Assembly: GCA_903840165.1 (NCBI GenBank)
Contig: CAIMEY010000023.1
Coordinates: forward strand, 1 to 47,771
Length of the DNA stretch: 47,771 bases
Direction: 5' to 3'
From: an uncultured Myxococcales bacterium
GTDB lineage: Bacteria; Myxococcota_A; UBA9042
Part shown: piece after piece, positions 7,573 to 15,358 of the stretch
Layout of the letters: each line of letters starts with the position of its first letter
Numbering within the stretch: the stretch's first letter is position 1
Translations under genes and position numbers: made by a program
The notes under the pieces: model-generated
The model's database searches: none
Seen by the model: the letters and a program-made list of their open reading frames with translations, nothing else
What the model was told of the DNA's origin: nothing

Positions 7573-8268
7573 CTATCGGCCGTCTTCCGCCTTCTTTCCT
7601 TTGCATTTCAAACGAGAACCGCACGCCTTGCATTCGGGGTCGGCATGGTAGAAGTCCCCGAAACAATCAGGGCGACTGAGCACGTCGAGCGCCGTGTATG
7701 CGGCACCGCCCGCAGCCAGGACAAGACCGAGATTCTTCGCTTTGCCCCAGAACTCGTCGCTTTCGCGCTGCTTCCGCCGGGCCACTGCCTTCGCCATCAG
7801 GTCGTCTAGTGCCGCTCGCACCTTCGCCCGGTCAGTACCGGGAATCAACCGCAAGCGCCCCTGCTCACCAACGGTCCTCTCGATAGGAACGTAGAGGTTT
7901 CGCGCCGTAACGCCCTGCAGGTCGACATCCGTGGCCTTGAAGATGAGGAATGGCAGGTCACGTTGGTGCGCCATCGCCGTCTCTTGTAGCAAGTACGGCG
8001 TAGCCAGGGTCAATGTCTGGTTCGGATTGCGGTGGTCGACGGCGCTGAGACGCGCGGTGGCGATACCGACCAAGCAGTCGGACTCATCAACGAGCTTGCG
8101 CATGACGTCGTCTGGCTGCCCGATGGCGGACCAGTTGCGCCCGACGGTTCTGCACTGAAATCCACGTTTAGTCAGCAGGTTGGCGACAGCCTGCACAACC
8201 GGCCGGTCGGAGGGATCGACGCTGCAGCTCAGGAACGCTGTCGCGACGGGGATGGTTGGCGTTGGCAT
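7573..8268 (-). CDS. TIR-like protein with C-terminal membrane segment and Cys-rich tail
   Basis: 231 residues. The N-terminal 130 residues or so look like a TIR-type Rossmann-like domain: an AFLSCS strand (11-16), DRPVVQAVANLLTKRGF helix and strand, DESDCLVGIAT (61-71) and a following helix QETAMA with Glu96 at the place of the TIR NADase glutamate. A hydrophobic segment (about 182-200) and a tail with CKACGSRLKCKGKK follow. TIR domains in bacteria often degrade NAD in antiphage defence. The gene is convergent with the integrase (14-bp gap) and downstream of a winged-helix gene in the same direction, at the tRNA-proximal end of the element where defence cargo often lies. A nucleoside deoxyribosyltransferase-like fold is the alternative. 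Confidence 0.5.
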   Translation of the reverse strand: MPTPTIPVATAFLSCSVDPSDRPVVQAVANLLTKRGFQCRTVGRNWSAIGQPDDVMRKLVDESDCLVGIATARLSAVDHRNPNQTLTLATPYLLQETAMAHQRDLPFLIFKATDVDLQGVTARNLYVPIERTVGEQGRLRLIPGTDRAKVRAALDDLMAKAVARRKQRESDEFWGKAKNLGLVLAAGGAAYTALDVLSRPDCFGDFYHADPECKACGSRLKCKGKKAEDGR

Positions 8269-8330
8269 GTCGGCAGGGTCCTCCGGCGGCTCACTGCGCG
8301 GGACGATGTTGTCGCCGTCCCGCAGCCTGC

Positions 8331-8948
8331 CTACCCGGCGATGCGTGGCAAGAGCGACTTCAAGTCCTTGAGGTTGCGCAAAGTTCCCCAGAAGTCAACA
8401 ACGCGGAACGCGGCCCCAGTGATATCGTCGCCAGGCTCGGCGTCACGCACAAGCACGCCCGAAGTAACGAGAAAATCAAGGGCCCGCGTCACCTGCTCAC
8501 GCGTTCCGCCGACTCCAGCAAGGACGGAAATACCGAGGAACGGCTTGTCCGGCGTGCACAGGTCGGCAATCGTCGCCTCGCATACGAGCGAGAGCACGTC
8601 GCGCACAACGTCGCCTTGCGGCCGAGTCGCTTGCCAGCGAATCACGTCCTGGGCGTGAGAATGGGTGACGCGCGCGCCGTCGAAGGCACCGAGAACGAGC
8701 CGATGTTCCCTATTGTTAAGGTGTTGCGCCATGGCGACGCCTACTCGAATTGCGTCGTCGGCGTCGAGGGCATCGCCAAGCGGGCCACCGCGAGGAAACA
8801 CGACAGTGACGTGGCGCTCGCGACCTGACGAATCGCCTTCTGCGAGCGTCAAGTCGACCCCGCTCCCGCTTGGCAATAGCGAAATCAGCCGATACAGCTT
8901 GAAATCACGGTCTATTCTTGCGTAGATTGGCCGGCCGTTCAGGTTCAT
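8331..8948 (-). CDS. unknown protein with predicted C-terminal winged helix
   Basis: 205 residues. No family recognised for the N-terminal part, which begins MNLNGRPIYARIDRDFKLYR. The C-terminal region reads like a winged helix (TREQVTRALDFLVTSGVLV, about 160-178). It is separated from the downstream TIR-like gene by 62 nt and shares its direction, so the two are likely one transcription unit. It may be the sensor or regulator of the pair, which is inference. The start at 8948 follows the first well-placed ATG. Confidence 0.5.
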   Translation of the reverse strand: MNLNGRPIYARIDRDFKLYRLISLLPSGSGVDLTLAEGDSSGRERHVTVVFPRGGPLGDALDADDAIRVGVAMAQHLNNREHRLVLGAFDGARVTHSHAQDVIRWQATRPQGDVVRDVLSLVCEATIADLCTPDKPFLGISVLAGVGGTREQVTRALDFLVTSGVLVRDAEPGDDITGAAFRVVDFWGTLRNLKDLKSLLPRIAG

Positions 8949-8989
8949 GACGAAGCTTGCGACTCGCGGTATGCGCGGTTCGCACCGCT

Positions 8990-9009
8990 GTCCCGCAGCC
9001 GTCCCGCAG
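8990..9009. repeat. two 9-bp direct repeats beside the tRNA 3' end
   Basis: GTCCCGCAG occurs at 8990-8998 and again at 9001-9009, 11 bp apart start to start, 20 bp from the end of the tRNA gene. The spacing and position would suit integrase arm-type binding sites, but this is only a suggestion. Confidence 0.35.
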
Positions 9010-9028
9010 TGTCTGAAACCTGAAATTC

Positions 9029-9104
9029 TGGAGCCAACACGGGGACTTGAACCCCGGACCTGCTGATTACGAATCAGCTGCTCTACCAACTGAGCTATGT
9101 TGGC
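9029..9104 (-). tRNA. tRNA-Thr (CGT anticodon)
   Basis: The cloverleaf folds cleanly on the minus strand: acceptor GCCAACA/TGTTGGC, D-arm GCTC/GAGC, anticodon stem GCTGA/TCAGC with loop TTCGTAA (anticodon CGT, reading ACG), T-arm CGGGG/CCCCG with loop TTCAAGT. The discriminator is T and the CCA end is encoded (9029-9031). Its 3' end faces the integrated element, so it is probably the attachment site. Confidence 0.95.
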
Positions 9105-9613
9105 GTACCCGACCGCTTACGCTGCCGGAACGGCGCGGCATTCTAGGGCAGTTCGCGGCAGTCTGCAAGCGGTCGAAAAGCGACGTCGCCCCGTCGCCGA
9201 ATCCGCCGTTCCTCAGGATGCCAGCCAATCCCGCCGGTATTCCAAAATACCCTTTCAAGAACAAGCAAATAGCCCCTGGTACTACAACCCCGTTGGCCAT
9301 CCAGGCCGCCGCCGGGCCACGCGATCGGAGCCACCGTCCGCCAACTACCGCGCTCTTGGGATGTCCGCGACGTGCCCCATCGCCATCTTCCGTGTCGGTC
9401 GCGTAAATCCTATTTAGAAAGCGAAGATAGACTCTTGCACTACATCCCGAATGGCGCCCCATGCCATTTCCCCAGAGCCCCCCGTTGCCACCTAGAACTG
9501 CCTAATATACTGACGGATCTCCAACACGTCGTCATTCGCGGCGTTCGGGCCCCGCACCGATCGTCCCACCGCCCACATCCGCGCTGCTGCGCAATCTTCG
9601 GCAGAGGCCCAGG
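9105..9613. other. gene-free region between tRNA-Thr and rubredoxin
   Basis: About 510 nt. Open frames on both strands are short and have neither ribosome sites nor recognisable products. No terminator hairpin with a T-run is evident. Leftover DNA from earlier integration events is possible. Confidence 0.5.
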
Positions 9614-9790
9614 CTAAACCTCAACCATGTCGAAATCCTCTTTCGAAACACCACAATCTGGGCAGCACCAGTCTTCCGGAATCTCGTCCCAGCGTGTGCC
9701 TGGGGCAATGCCTTCGTCCGGCAGACCCTCTGCCTCCGAGTACTCAAAGCCGCAGATAACGCATTGAAAAGACTTGTAAGGTTGGCTCAT
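9614..9790 (-). CDS. rubredoxin
   Basis: 58 residues with the two iron-binding motifs CVICG and CCPDCG and the conserved aromatic core ([22 protein letters not shown]). It is a one-electron carrier. The start at 9790 has GGAGA 6 nt upstream. It lies 50 nt downstream of rubrerythrin in the same direction, and is the expected electron donor for peroxide reduction by the rubrerythrin, which here lacks its own rubredoxin domain. Confidence 0.93.
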   Translation of the reverse strand: MSQPYKSFQCVICGFEYSEAEGLPDEGIAPGTRWDEIPEDWCCPDCGVSKEDFDMVEV

Positions 9791-9840
9791 GTTGTCTCCA
9801 GTCACTTCTTTGGTTATTGATGGAAGTGCTTGAATTCCAA

Positions 9841-10326
9841 TCATTTGGTGGTGCTCGCCAGCGCTTGTCGGTAATGGGTCGCGTGCCGCTCTTCGACCTT
9901 GGTCAACGCAGCGAATCGTCGCTGCGCCTTTTCTAAAGTAATCTTAGATAGTTCTGCGCCAAAGGCGTGCGCATGTTCCCGGGACTCGTCGATCTGGTCG
10001 CCAATTTCGGCTGCTGCTGCGGTCTGACCTTCGGCCTGGGCTTCTCGCAAGAATGTCGGGTACATCTCTGTATATTCATGGGTTTCCCCCGCGATCGCCA
10101 TCGTCAGGCACGCTGCGGGCGTTAGCGCTTGGCCACTCAGCAACAGTTCTAAGTGTCCGAATGCGTGCAGAATCTCTTGATCTGCCGTTGCCTCAAACAG
10201 TTTGGCCGTCGCTTCATCGCCAACGGCCCGGCAAACTCGCGCGAAGAATCGATACTTGACGTGGGCCATCGACTCGCCAGCGAGCGCGCCCTCCAGGTTC
10301 AGCAGTGTTTTTAAGGTTTTAGTCAT
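9841..10326 (-). CDS. rubrerythrin (ferritin-like diiron domain only)
   Basis: 161 residues with a ferritin-like four-helix bundle: [15 protein letters not shown] (first Glu ligand helix), [14 protein letters not shown] (E-x-x-H type) and later helices with EEIGDQ-like and [10 protein letters not shown] ligand segments. It reduces hydrogen peroxide to water. The usual C-terminal rubredoxin domain is absent and is encoded separately just downstream. The start at 10326 has GGAGGA 6 nt upstream; an upstream ATG at 10398 lacks this. The gene follows oxyR and has an OxyR-type operator in its leader, so it is probably induced by peroxide. Confidence 0.9.
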   Translation of the reverse strand: MTKTLKTLLNLEGALAGESMAHVKYRFFARVCRAVGDEATAKLFEATADQEILHAFGHLELLLSGQALTPAACLTMAIAGETHEYTEMYPTFLREAQAEGQTAAAAEIGDQIDESREHAHAFGAELSKITLEKAQRRFAALTKVEERHATHYRQALASTTK

Positions 10327-10408
10327 GGTGTCCTCCATCCGCAGTGGTTTGCCCGGCCGCAACGCCGCGGCCATGACTGCAGGATAGTCAGCGCTCATGA
10401 GTTGTAAA

Positions 10409-10445
10409 ATGGATTATAGCTACTGAATCCATAGGCTCTGGTTAT
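10409..10445 (-). promoter_or_regulatory. OxyR operator and promoter of rubrerythrin
   Basis: Read on the minus strand the site is ATAA-N7-CTAT-N7-GTAG-N7-CCAT (10445 down to 10409). The OxyR consensus is ATAG-N7-CTAT-N7-ATAG-N7-CTAT, so 13 of the 16 defined bases match with exact spacing. It overlaps the oxyR stop codon. TATAAT (10418-10413), a consensus -10, lies within the last spacer, so the site covers the promoter of the rubrerythrin-rubredoxin pair. Confidence 0.6.
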
Positions 10446-11359
10446 GGCCGAGCGAGGGCGGAAGTCAAGCCGCAACTGCCGATGGTCTCGCGAACGAGGT
10501 CAATTGCGCGCAACCTGCTGAAATTATTTCGCCATGCCAGCAGCACCTGGCGAAACTGAGCTGGCTTAAGCGGCCGCAGCGACAACTGGGTCGGGTTTGC
10601 CAATAGGGCAGCACTGGCCGGCAGCACTGTGACGCCCATCCCGGCGATGACCATATGGCTGATAGTCAAGAGGGAACTGCCGCGCACGGTGCTTGAGAGG
10701 GCGGTGACGCCGTCATCCTGCCGCTGCAGGTCCGGACATGCCTGAAGTACCTGATCGCGAAAACAATTGCCGGCGGCTAACAACAGGACCTGCTCCTCAG
10801 CCAGCATGTCGCGCGTCACGTGCTGGGCTAGTCGCCACGGATGATCGATGGGCGCGGCGGCGAACAGCGCTTCTTCATAAAGTACGCAGGTTTGGATGCC
10901 GGGCTCGGCGTAGGGCGCAGCGACCACCGCGGCATCGATTTCCCCATTGCGCAATTTCTCTGTCAATCCATGGGTAAAGCCTTCCTCCAACTGCACCGAC
11001 AGCCTGGGCGCTACGTGATGTAAGTGCGGTATCCAATAGGGCAAAAGGTAGGGGCCAACAGTGTAGATCAGGCCAACAGTGAGGGGCAACGTCAATGGGT
11101 CGCGTCCCGCCATAGCAGCGGTTCGCACGGAGTCCGCCGCAGCCAAGGCCAGGATAGCTTGATCGACGACGGCTCGGCCCACAGCTGTCAGGCTAATACT
11201 GGCAGAATTGCGTTCAAATATAATAATATCAAGCTCATCTTCCAGCTTGCGCACGGCCGCCGAGAGCGCTGGCTGGCTGACAAAGCAAGCCTTGGCCGCG
11301 CGACCAAAATGACGGTGCTTGGCCACGGCGACGATGTACTTGAGTTCCTGGAGCGTCAC
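10442..11359 (-). CDS. oxyR: OxyR-type LysR-family peroxide regulator
   Basis: 305 residues. The N-terminal winged helix (MTLQELKYIVAVAKHRHFG, FVSQPALSAAVRKLE) is of the LysR type. The regulatory domain carries the OxyR redox pair GNCFRDQVLQAC, with Cys at positions 199 and 208, the same numbering as E. coli OxyR. Peroxide forms a disulfide between them and activates the protein. The GTG start at 11359 has GGAGGC 8 nt upstream. The downstream rubrerythrin and rubredoxin genes are the obvious targets. One copy of the dispersed repeat lies 100 nt upstream in its promoter-like orientation. Confidence 0.93.
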   Translation of the reverse strand: MTLQELKYIVAVAKHRHFGRAAKACFVSQPALSAAVRKLEDELDIIIFERNSASISLTAVGRAVVDQAILALAAADSVRTAAMAGRDPLTLPLTVGLIYTVGPYLLPYWIPHLHHVAPRLSVQLEEGFTHGLTEKLRNGEIDAAVVAAPYAEPGIQTCVLYEEALFAAAPIDHPWRLAQHVTRDMLAEEQVLLLAAGNCFRDQVLQACPDLQRQDDGVTALSSTVRGSSLLTISHMVIAGMGVTVLPASAALLANPTQLSLRPLKPAQFRQVLLAWRNNFSRLRAIDLVRETIGSCGLTSALARP

Positions 11360-11458
11360 GGTCCGTTGCCTCCGCTGCGCCGGGTTCGGGGCTGGCGCGT
11401 GGTCGACGGCTGGCAGTGTAGGCCGTACCGCGGGCCTTGTCTTGGGTGGCGAAGCTCC

Positions 11459-11478
11459 TTGTATAGCAAGCCTCTAAC
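11459..11478 (+). repeat. dispersed 20-bp repeat, copy 1
   Basis: TTGTATAGCAAGCCTCTAAC. Full match to the family consensus TTGTATAGCAAGNNTCTAAC. Its reverse reading, with TATACA as a -10, points at oxyR, 100 nt away. Confidence 0.85.
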
Positions 11479-11638
11479 TGCATGGAGCTAAGCAAGAATA
11501 TCCCAACCACCCGTCGCCACCCCCGACCCAAGCACCAGCCCACAGCGGCCCGGCAATGGCCAAGTTGCCCCACGGCTCGGACGGACCACCGGGTCCGCCA
11601 AGAACGGCTCGCGGAGCGCGAGGGTGCGGTGAAGTGCG

Positions 11639-11658
11639 TTGTATAGCAAGGGTCTAAC
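11639..11658 (+). repeat. dispersed 20-bp repeat, copy 2
   Basis: TTGTATAGCAAGGGTCTAAC, a full consensus match, 180 bp after copy 1 and in the same orientation. Confidence 0.85.
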
Positions 11659-11771
11659 CTTTTGTTCTCTAGCCTTTTTTCCAGTCAGGCGCCCCTCAAG
11701 CTCACCGTCATGCTACTGCCGCAGGCGGGGCGGCTGCTGTCCCCAGCGCTGAGGCCGCTGCCCAACCAGTC

Positions 11772-11791
11772 ATGTATAGCAAGGCTCTATC
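11772..11791 (+). repeat. dispersed 20-bp repeat, copy 3
   Basis: ATGTATAGCAAGGCTCTATC. It lies 3 nt beyond the stop codon of the large lipoprotein gene. Confidence 0.8.
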
Positions 11792-11794
11792 TAC

Positions 11795-14700
11795 TTAATA
11801 CCACGCAACTTTTCCGGCCATGTCCGGCGGGTGAATCGTCCACCCCGCGTAGTCCGCGCTGCCGCCGACGTAGCCGTTGCCTTCGACGCCGAAGTACCAA
11901 ATCCGCTGAGTCGCGCTGTTGTTGCAGTTGACGTCGCTATTGGCGATGACGTACTGTGCGCCGCCGCAGCCCTGCACCGAGCAGGCAGATCCCCAGTAGT
12001 TCTGACAAGCTTCAATCGCCCGCGCAGAGCTGTGCACGTTGACCGCGTTCCCGTTGTAGAACTTCTTGAAGCCGTCCGAGTGCTCAATCAAGTTTGTCTT
12101 GCAGGTGTTGCTGCACGCGTCGTTGTCGACCTGATTGCCGTCATCGCATTGCTCACTGGCCTGGTTGACGATGCCATCACCGCAATATGCTTGAATCACG
12201 CATTTCCCAGCCTTGCACCATAAGTTGGCTCCACAGTTTGAAGCGTCAGCCAGAGGCGTGTTGACGCATTGACTAGCTTGACAGCTGTCGGCCGTGCACG
12301 GGTTGCTGTCGTCGCACTTCTTGTTACAACTTCCACAGTTGGCGGCATCCTTGCTGAGTTCGACTTCGCACCCGTCGCCCGCAGCGCCGTTGCAGTCGGA
12401 AAACCCTTGTTTGCACGCGCAGTTGAAGCTGCCCGGTATGTTCGCGCAATCTTGGTTGGCCGCGCAGGGGTTGGCCGCGCATTCATTGACGTCGATGCAC
12501 TGAAACCCATTTCCCGTGTAACCCGGCTTGCAGACGCAAGAAATGCTCTGCGCACCACCCACGCAGGTGGCGGTGGCGGCACAACCCACGGTTCCGGCGC
12601 ACTTGCCGGCAGCGCACAAGTCGTTGCCTGTGCAGCCATTGCTGTCGTCGCAGGCGACAGTATTGTTCGTAAATACGCATCCTTGTACGGCGTCGCAGCT
12701 GTCATTGGTGCAGCCGTTGCCGTCGTTGCAGGGAATGGCGGGTCCGGCGACGCACGCCCCGAGGCTGCATTGGTCGCCCCCGGTGCATACGCTGCCGTCG
12801 CTGCAGGCGGCCTTATTGTTGCTATGGTTACAGCCGGTTATGGGTGTACAGATGTCATCGGTGCACACGTTACCGTCGTCGCAGCTGAGCACCTGAACGC
12901 CGGCGCAGGCTCCGGCAACGCACGAGTCGCCAACGGTGCAGGCGTTATTGTCGTTACATGACGCGATGTTTGCCGCGTGCTGGCAGCCCTTCTCAGGGTC
13001 GCAGCTGTCGTTGGTACACGGGTTGTTGTCGTCACAACCGATTGTTTTACCAGGAATACATCCGCCCCCGAGACATGCGTCGCCCACCGTGCAGCCGTTG
13101 CCGTCATCGCAGGGAAGGCTGTTGTTGGCTGCCGCGCAGCCCTTGAGCGGGTCGCAACTGTCTGTTGTGCAAGGCAATCCATCGTCGCAGGTCTTGGGGG
13201 CGCCGGGCACGCAGAGGCCGGCAGCGCAGGCGTCGTTGACCGTGCAGACATTGCCATCGGAGCATGTACCACCAACAGCTAAATGCTTGCAACTACTCAC
13301 CTTATCGCAGCTATCGTCGGTGCACGGGTTGCCGTCATCGCAGTTGGCGGCATTGCTGCCGATGCACGCGCCCGCTTTGCAGGCGTCGACGAGCGTGCAC
13401 GCATCATTGTCGTTGCATGTCGAGCTATTCGGTGCGTACGCGCAGCCGCTGCCGGGGTCGCACGCGTCGTCTGTGCATGGGTTGCCGTCCGCGCAGACCT
13501 TGAACTTGCCGGCCTGGCACTTTCCGCCAAAACATCCGTCATTTTCCGTGCATACGTTGCCATCGCTGCAGCTGTCGGCATTGCTGACGCCGATGCACCC
13601 CTTGTTCGGGTCGCACAGGTCGGTCGTGCACGGGTTGCCGTCGTCGCAGTTCTTGGCAGAACCCGCTGTACAAACACCGACTTTGCACGCATCACCTTCG
13701 GTGCAACTGCTGTTGTCCGAACACGGTGCGGCATTGGGTACGCTGCCACAACCCTTCTTGGCGTCACAGAAATCGTTCGTGCACGGGTTGCCATCCTCGC
13801 AAACCTTGGCGGTCCCAGGCTGGCAGGAGCCGCCTTGGCACAGGTCGCCCTCGGTGCAGACGTTGTTGTCAGAGCAACCGACTGAATTATTTGTGAATAC
13901 GCACCCCACCTTGGCGTCGCAGGCGTCGTCCGTGCATGGGTTGCCGTCGCTGCAGGGCAGGGCAGAACCGCCAACGCAGGAGCCAGCCTGGCAGAAGTCC
14001 CCGTTCGTGCAGACATTTCCGTCGGTGCATCCGAACCCATTGGCAGAAAATACGCAGCCCTTGATCGCGTCGCAAGTGTCTGTTGTGCAAGGGTTACTGT
14101 CGTCGCAAGGCGTTGCTGGACCGGCGAGGCAAATCCCGCCTGAGCACATGTCGGGGCCCGTGCACAGATTGTTGTCACTGCAGGCCTCGGTGTCATTGGG
14201 CGTGACCAGGCAGCCTTTGGACTTGTCGCAACTATCTGTCGTGCAAGGGTTCTTGTCGTCACAGATCACGCTTTGACCGACGCAGGTGCCGTTGTTGCAC
14301 AGGTCTCCCGCCGTGCAAGCGCTGCCGTCGTCGCAAGTTCCGGGTTTGGGCGGATGTTGGCATTCGCCGGCAAGACAGTTGTCATAACTGCACGTTTCCC
14401 CATCGTTGCACATCGTCGGACCCGGTTCATCGGTCTCGCCGTCGCAGTTGTCGTCTTTCTTGTTGCATTGTTCGACGGTTGCGCTTGACGCGTCGCACAA
14501 TGAGAGGCCAGCAGCACCGCAACTCCGCTTTCCTGAACAAGTTCCTGCACCATTGGCATTGCTGCACGCTGTGACAAGCTGCAACTCGGCGGCCCGCGAG
14601 TCACATGGGCAGACGAGGTCGTCCTTGACGCACTGATTGCCTTTGATGCCGCCTAAACTCGTGACTTCCTTGCAGGAATAGCCAAGAGCGCAGTCAAGCG

Positions 14701-15286
14701 TCGTGATGCACTTGGTAGCGCAAAAGTTGCCAACTACTGAGTTGCTATCGTCTTTATACGTCACGCAGCGCGAGTTAGCGCCACCGACGACATTGTTGCA
14801 ATCGCTGTCTGCCCCGCACGGTTCACAGAGGCGCGGAAACGCCGGCACGCATAAGCTGAGCAAATCTCCTCCCGTTCCAGCTACTTGCGTGCACTTGAAT
14901 CCTTTGTCGCAACTGTTCGTGCATAGTTTCGCGCACTCTTGTCCGTTGGAGCCTTCAATGCAAAAACCGCTGTTGCAATCGGAGTTTGTCACGCACGGAC
15001 ACCCGCCATCTGCACACCCCGCGTCTGAGACAGTGGTTCCGTCCCCGCCGCCATCGGCCAACGTGTCGGTGGGCGCCCCGACATCTGTCTGCCCAGAGGT
15101 ATCAGACGGCTCGACTTCTAGGACGGTTTCACTGGGCGAACTATCTGTAATAACGCTAGAATCGCTGGGATCGGTGTCGGCGACCAGCGCTCCACCGGCG
15201 TCTCCGCCTCCGCCTGCCGTGCCACATCCACATGCGAGGACGGTGGGTAAGAGTAGTAGGATAAGATACTTGAGGAAATGCGACAT
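11795..15286 (-). CDS. giant Cys-rich lipoprotein with Myxococcus-type disulfide repeats
   Basis: 1163 residues, exported and lipid-anchored. A signal peptide with a lipobox ending near LACG is followed by an acidic Ser/Thr-rich linker. Next come Cys-rich modules, a MopE-like metal-binding motif (DNCDGETDE), and about eleven units of roughly 44 residues patterned CDDGNPCTTDSCD...GC...C.DGN.C. An EGF-like module follows (DVNECAANPCAANQDC), then a Myxo disulfide/DUF4215 motif (CGDGIVNQASEQCDDGN) and an unrecognised C-terminal domain of about 90 residues. It is probably a calcium-binding surface adhesin or structural protein. ATG at 15286 has AGGAG 6 nt upstream. Copies of the dispersed repeat lie 3 nt after the stop and 53 nt before the start. 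Confidence 0.85.
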   Translation of the reverse strand: MSHFLKYLILLLLPTVLACGCGTAGGGGDAGGALVADTDPSDSSVITDSSPSETVLEVEPSDTSGQTDVGAPTDTLADGGGDGTTVSDAGCADGGCPCVTNSDCNSGFCIEGSNGQECAKLCTNSCDKGFKCTQVAGTGGDLLSLCVPAFPRLCEPCGADSDCNNVVGGANSRCVTYKDDSNSVVGNFCATKCITTLDCALGYSCKEVTSLGGIKGNQCVKDDLVCPCDSRAAELQLVTACSNANGAGTCSGKRSCGAAGLSLCDASSATVEQCNKKDDNCDGETDEPGPTMCNDGETCSYDNCLAGECQHPPKPGTCDDGSACTAGDLCNNGTCVGQSVICDDKNPCTTDSCDKSKGCLVTPNDTEACSDNNLCTGPDMCSGGICLAGPATPCDDSNPCTTDTCDAIKGCVFSANGFGCTDGNVCTNGDFCQAGSCVGGSALPCSDGNPCTDDACDAKVGCVFTNNSVGCSDNNVCTEGDLCQGGSCQPGTAKVCEDGNPCTNDFCDAKKGCGSVPNAAPCSDNSSCTEGDACKVGVCTAGSAKNCDDGNPCTTDLCDPNKGCIGVSNADSCSDGNVCTENDGCFGGKCQAGKFKVCADGNPCTDDACDPGSGCAYAPNSSTCNDNDACTLVDACKAGACIGSNAANCDDGNPCTDDSCDKVSSCKHLAVGGTCSDGNVCTVNDACAAGLCVPGAPKTCDDGLPCTTDSCDPLKGCAAANNSLPCDDGNGCTVGDACLGGGCIPGKTIGCDDNNPCTNDSCDPEKGCQHAANIASCNDNNACTVGDSCVAGACAGVQVLSCDDGNVCTDDICTPITGCNHSNNKAACSDGSVCTGGDQCSLGACVAGPAIPCNDGNGCTNDSCDAVQGCVFTNNTVACDDSNGCTGNDLCAAGKCAGTVGCAATATCVGGAQSISCVCKPGYTGNGFQCIDVNECAANPCAANQDCANIPGSFNCACKQGFSDCNGAAGDGCEVELSKDAANCGSCNKKCDDSNPCTADSCQASQCVNTPLADASNCGANLWCKAGKCVIQAYCGDGIVNQASEQCDDGNQVDNDACSNTCKTNLIEHSDGFKKFYNGNAVNVHSSARAIEACQNYWGSACSVQGCGGAQYVIANSDVNCNNSATQRIWYFGVEGNGYVGGSADYAGWTIHPPDMAGKVAWY

Positions 15287-15338
15287 TTGGGCTCCTAGGG
15301 GATTGAGCAGCACCGATTGTACACGGCTGGAATCGGCC

Positions 15339-15358
15339 TTGTATATCAAACCCCTAAC
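15339..15358 (+). repeat. dispersed repeat, copy 4 (left end of the transposase unit)
   Basis: TTGTATATCAAACCCCTAAC. It contains the stop codon of the transposase gene. It forms an inverted pair with the copy at 16571-16590 (same CCCCTAAC variant) and, in reverse, a promoter-like element 53 nt before the lipoprotein start. Confidence 0.85.

Larger units (their letters stand above)
1..9028. mobile_element. right-hand part of an integrative/conjugative-type element at tRNA-Thr
   Basis: A plus-strand gene block that includes a TraD/HerA-like ATPase, small membrane proteins and a replication-relaxation protein is followed by a tyrosine integrase. Next come two minus-strand cargo genes, and then the 3' end of a tRNA-Thr gene. 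Tyrosine integrases commonly insert elements at tRNA 3' ends, so the right boundary is placed at the tRNA. The left boundary and its repeat of the tRNA 3' end are not in the window. The dispersed 20-bp repeat that is frequent from 11.4 kb onward is absent here, which fits recent acquisition. No relaxase or mating-pore genes are visible, so whether it is self-transmissible is unknown. Confidence 0.6.
11360..11794. other. repeat-bearing intergenic region upstream of oxyR
   Basis: 435 nt between the oxyR start and the 3' end of the large lipoprotein gene. It holds three copies of the 20-bp repeat in the same orientation (11459, 11639, 11772). The rest has no recognisable gene. Confidence 0.6.

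Noticed and set aside
12294..14276. Long open frames antisense to the Cys-rich lipoprotein gene
   Set aside because: They mirror the repetitive sequence of the real gene and have no domains or ribosome sites.
13100..14300. CRISPR-like regular repetition
   Set aside because: The period comes from repeated protein-coding units of about 132 bp; there are no short conserved repeats with unique spacers and no cas genes.
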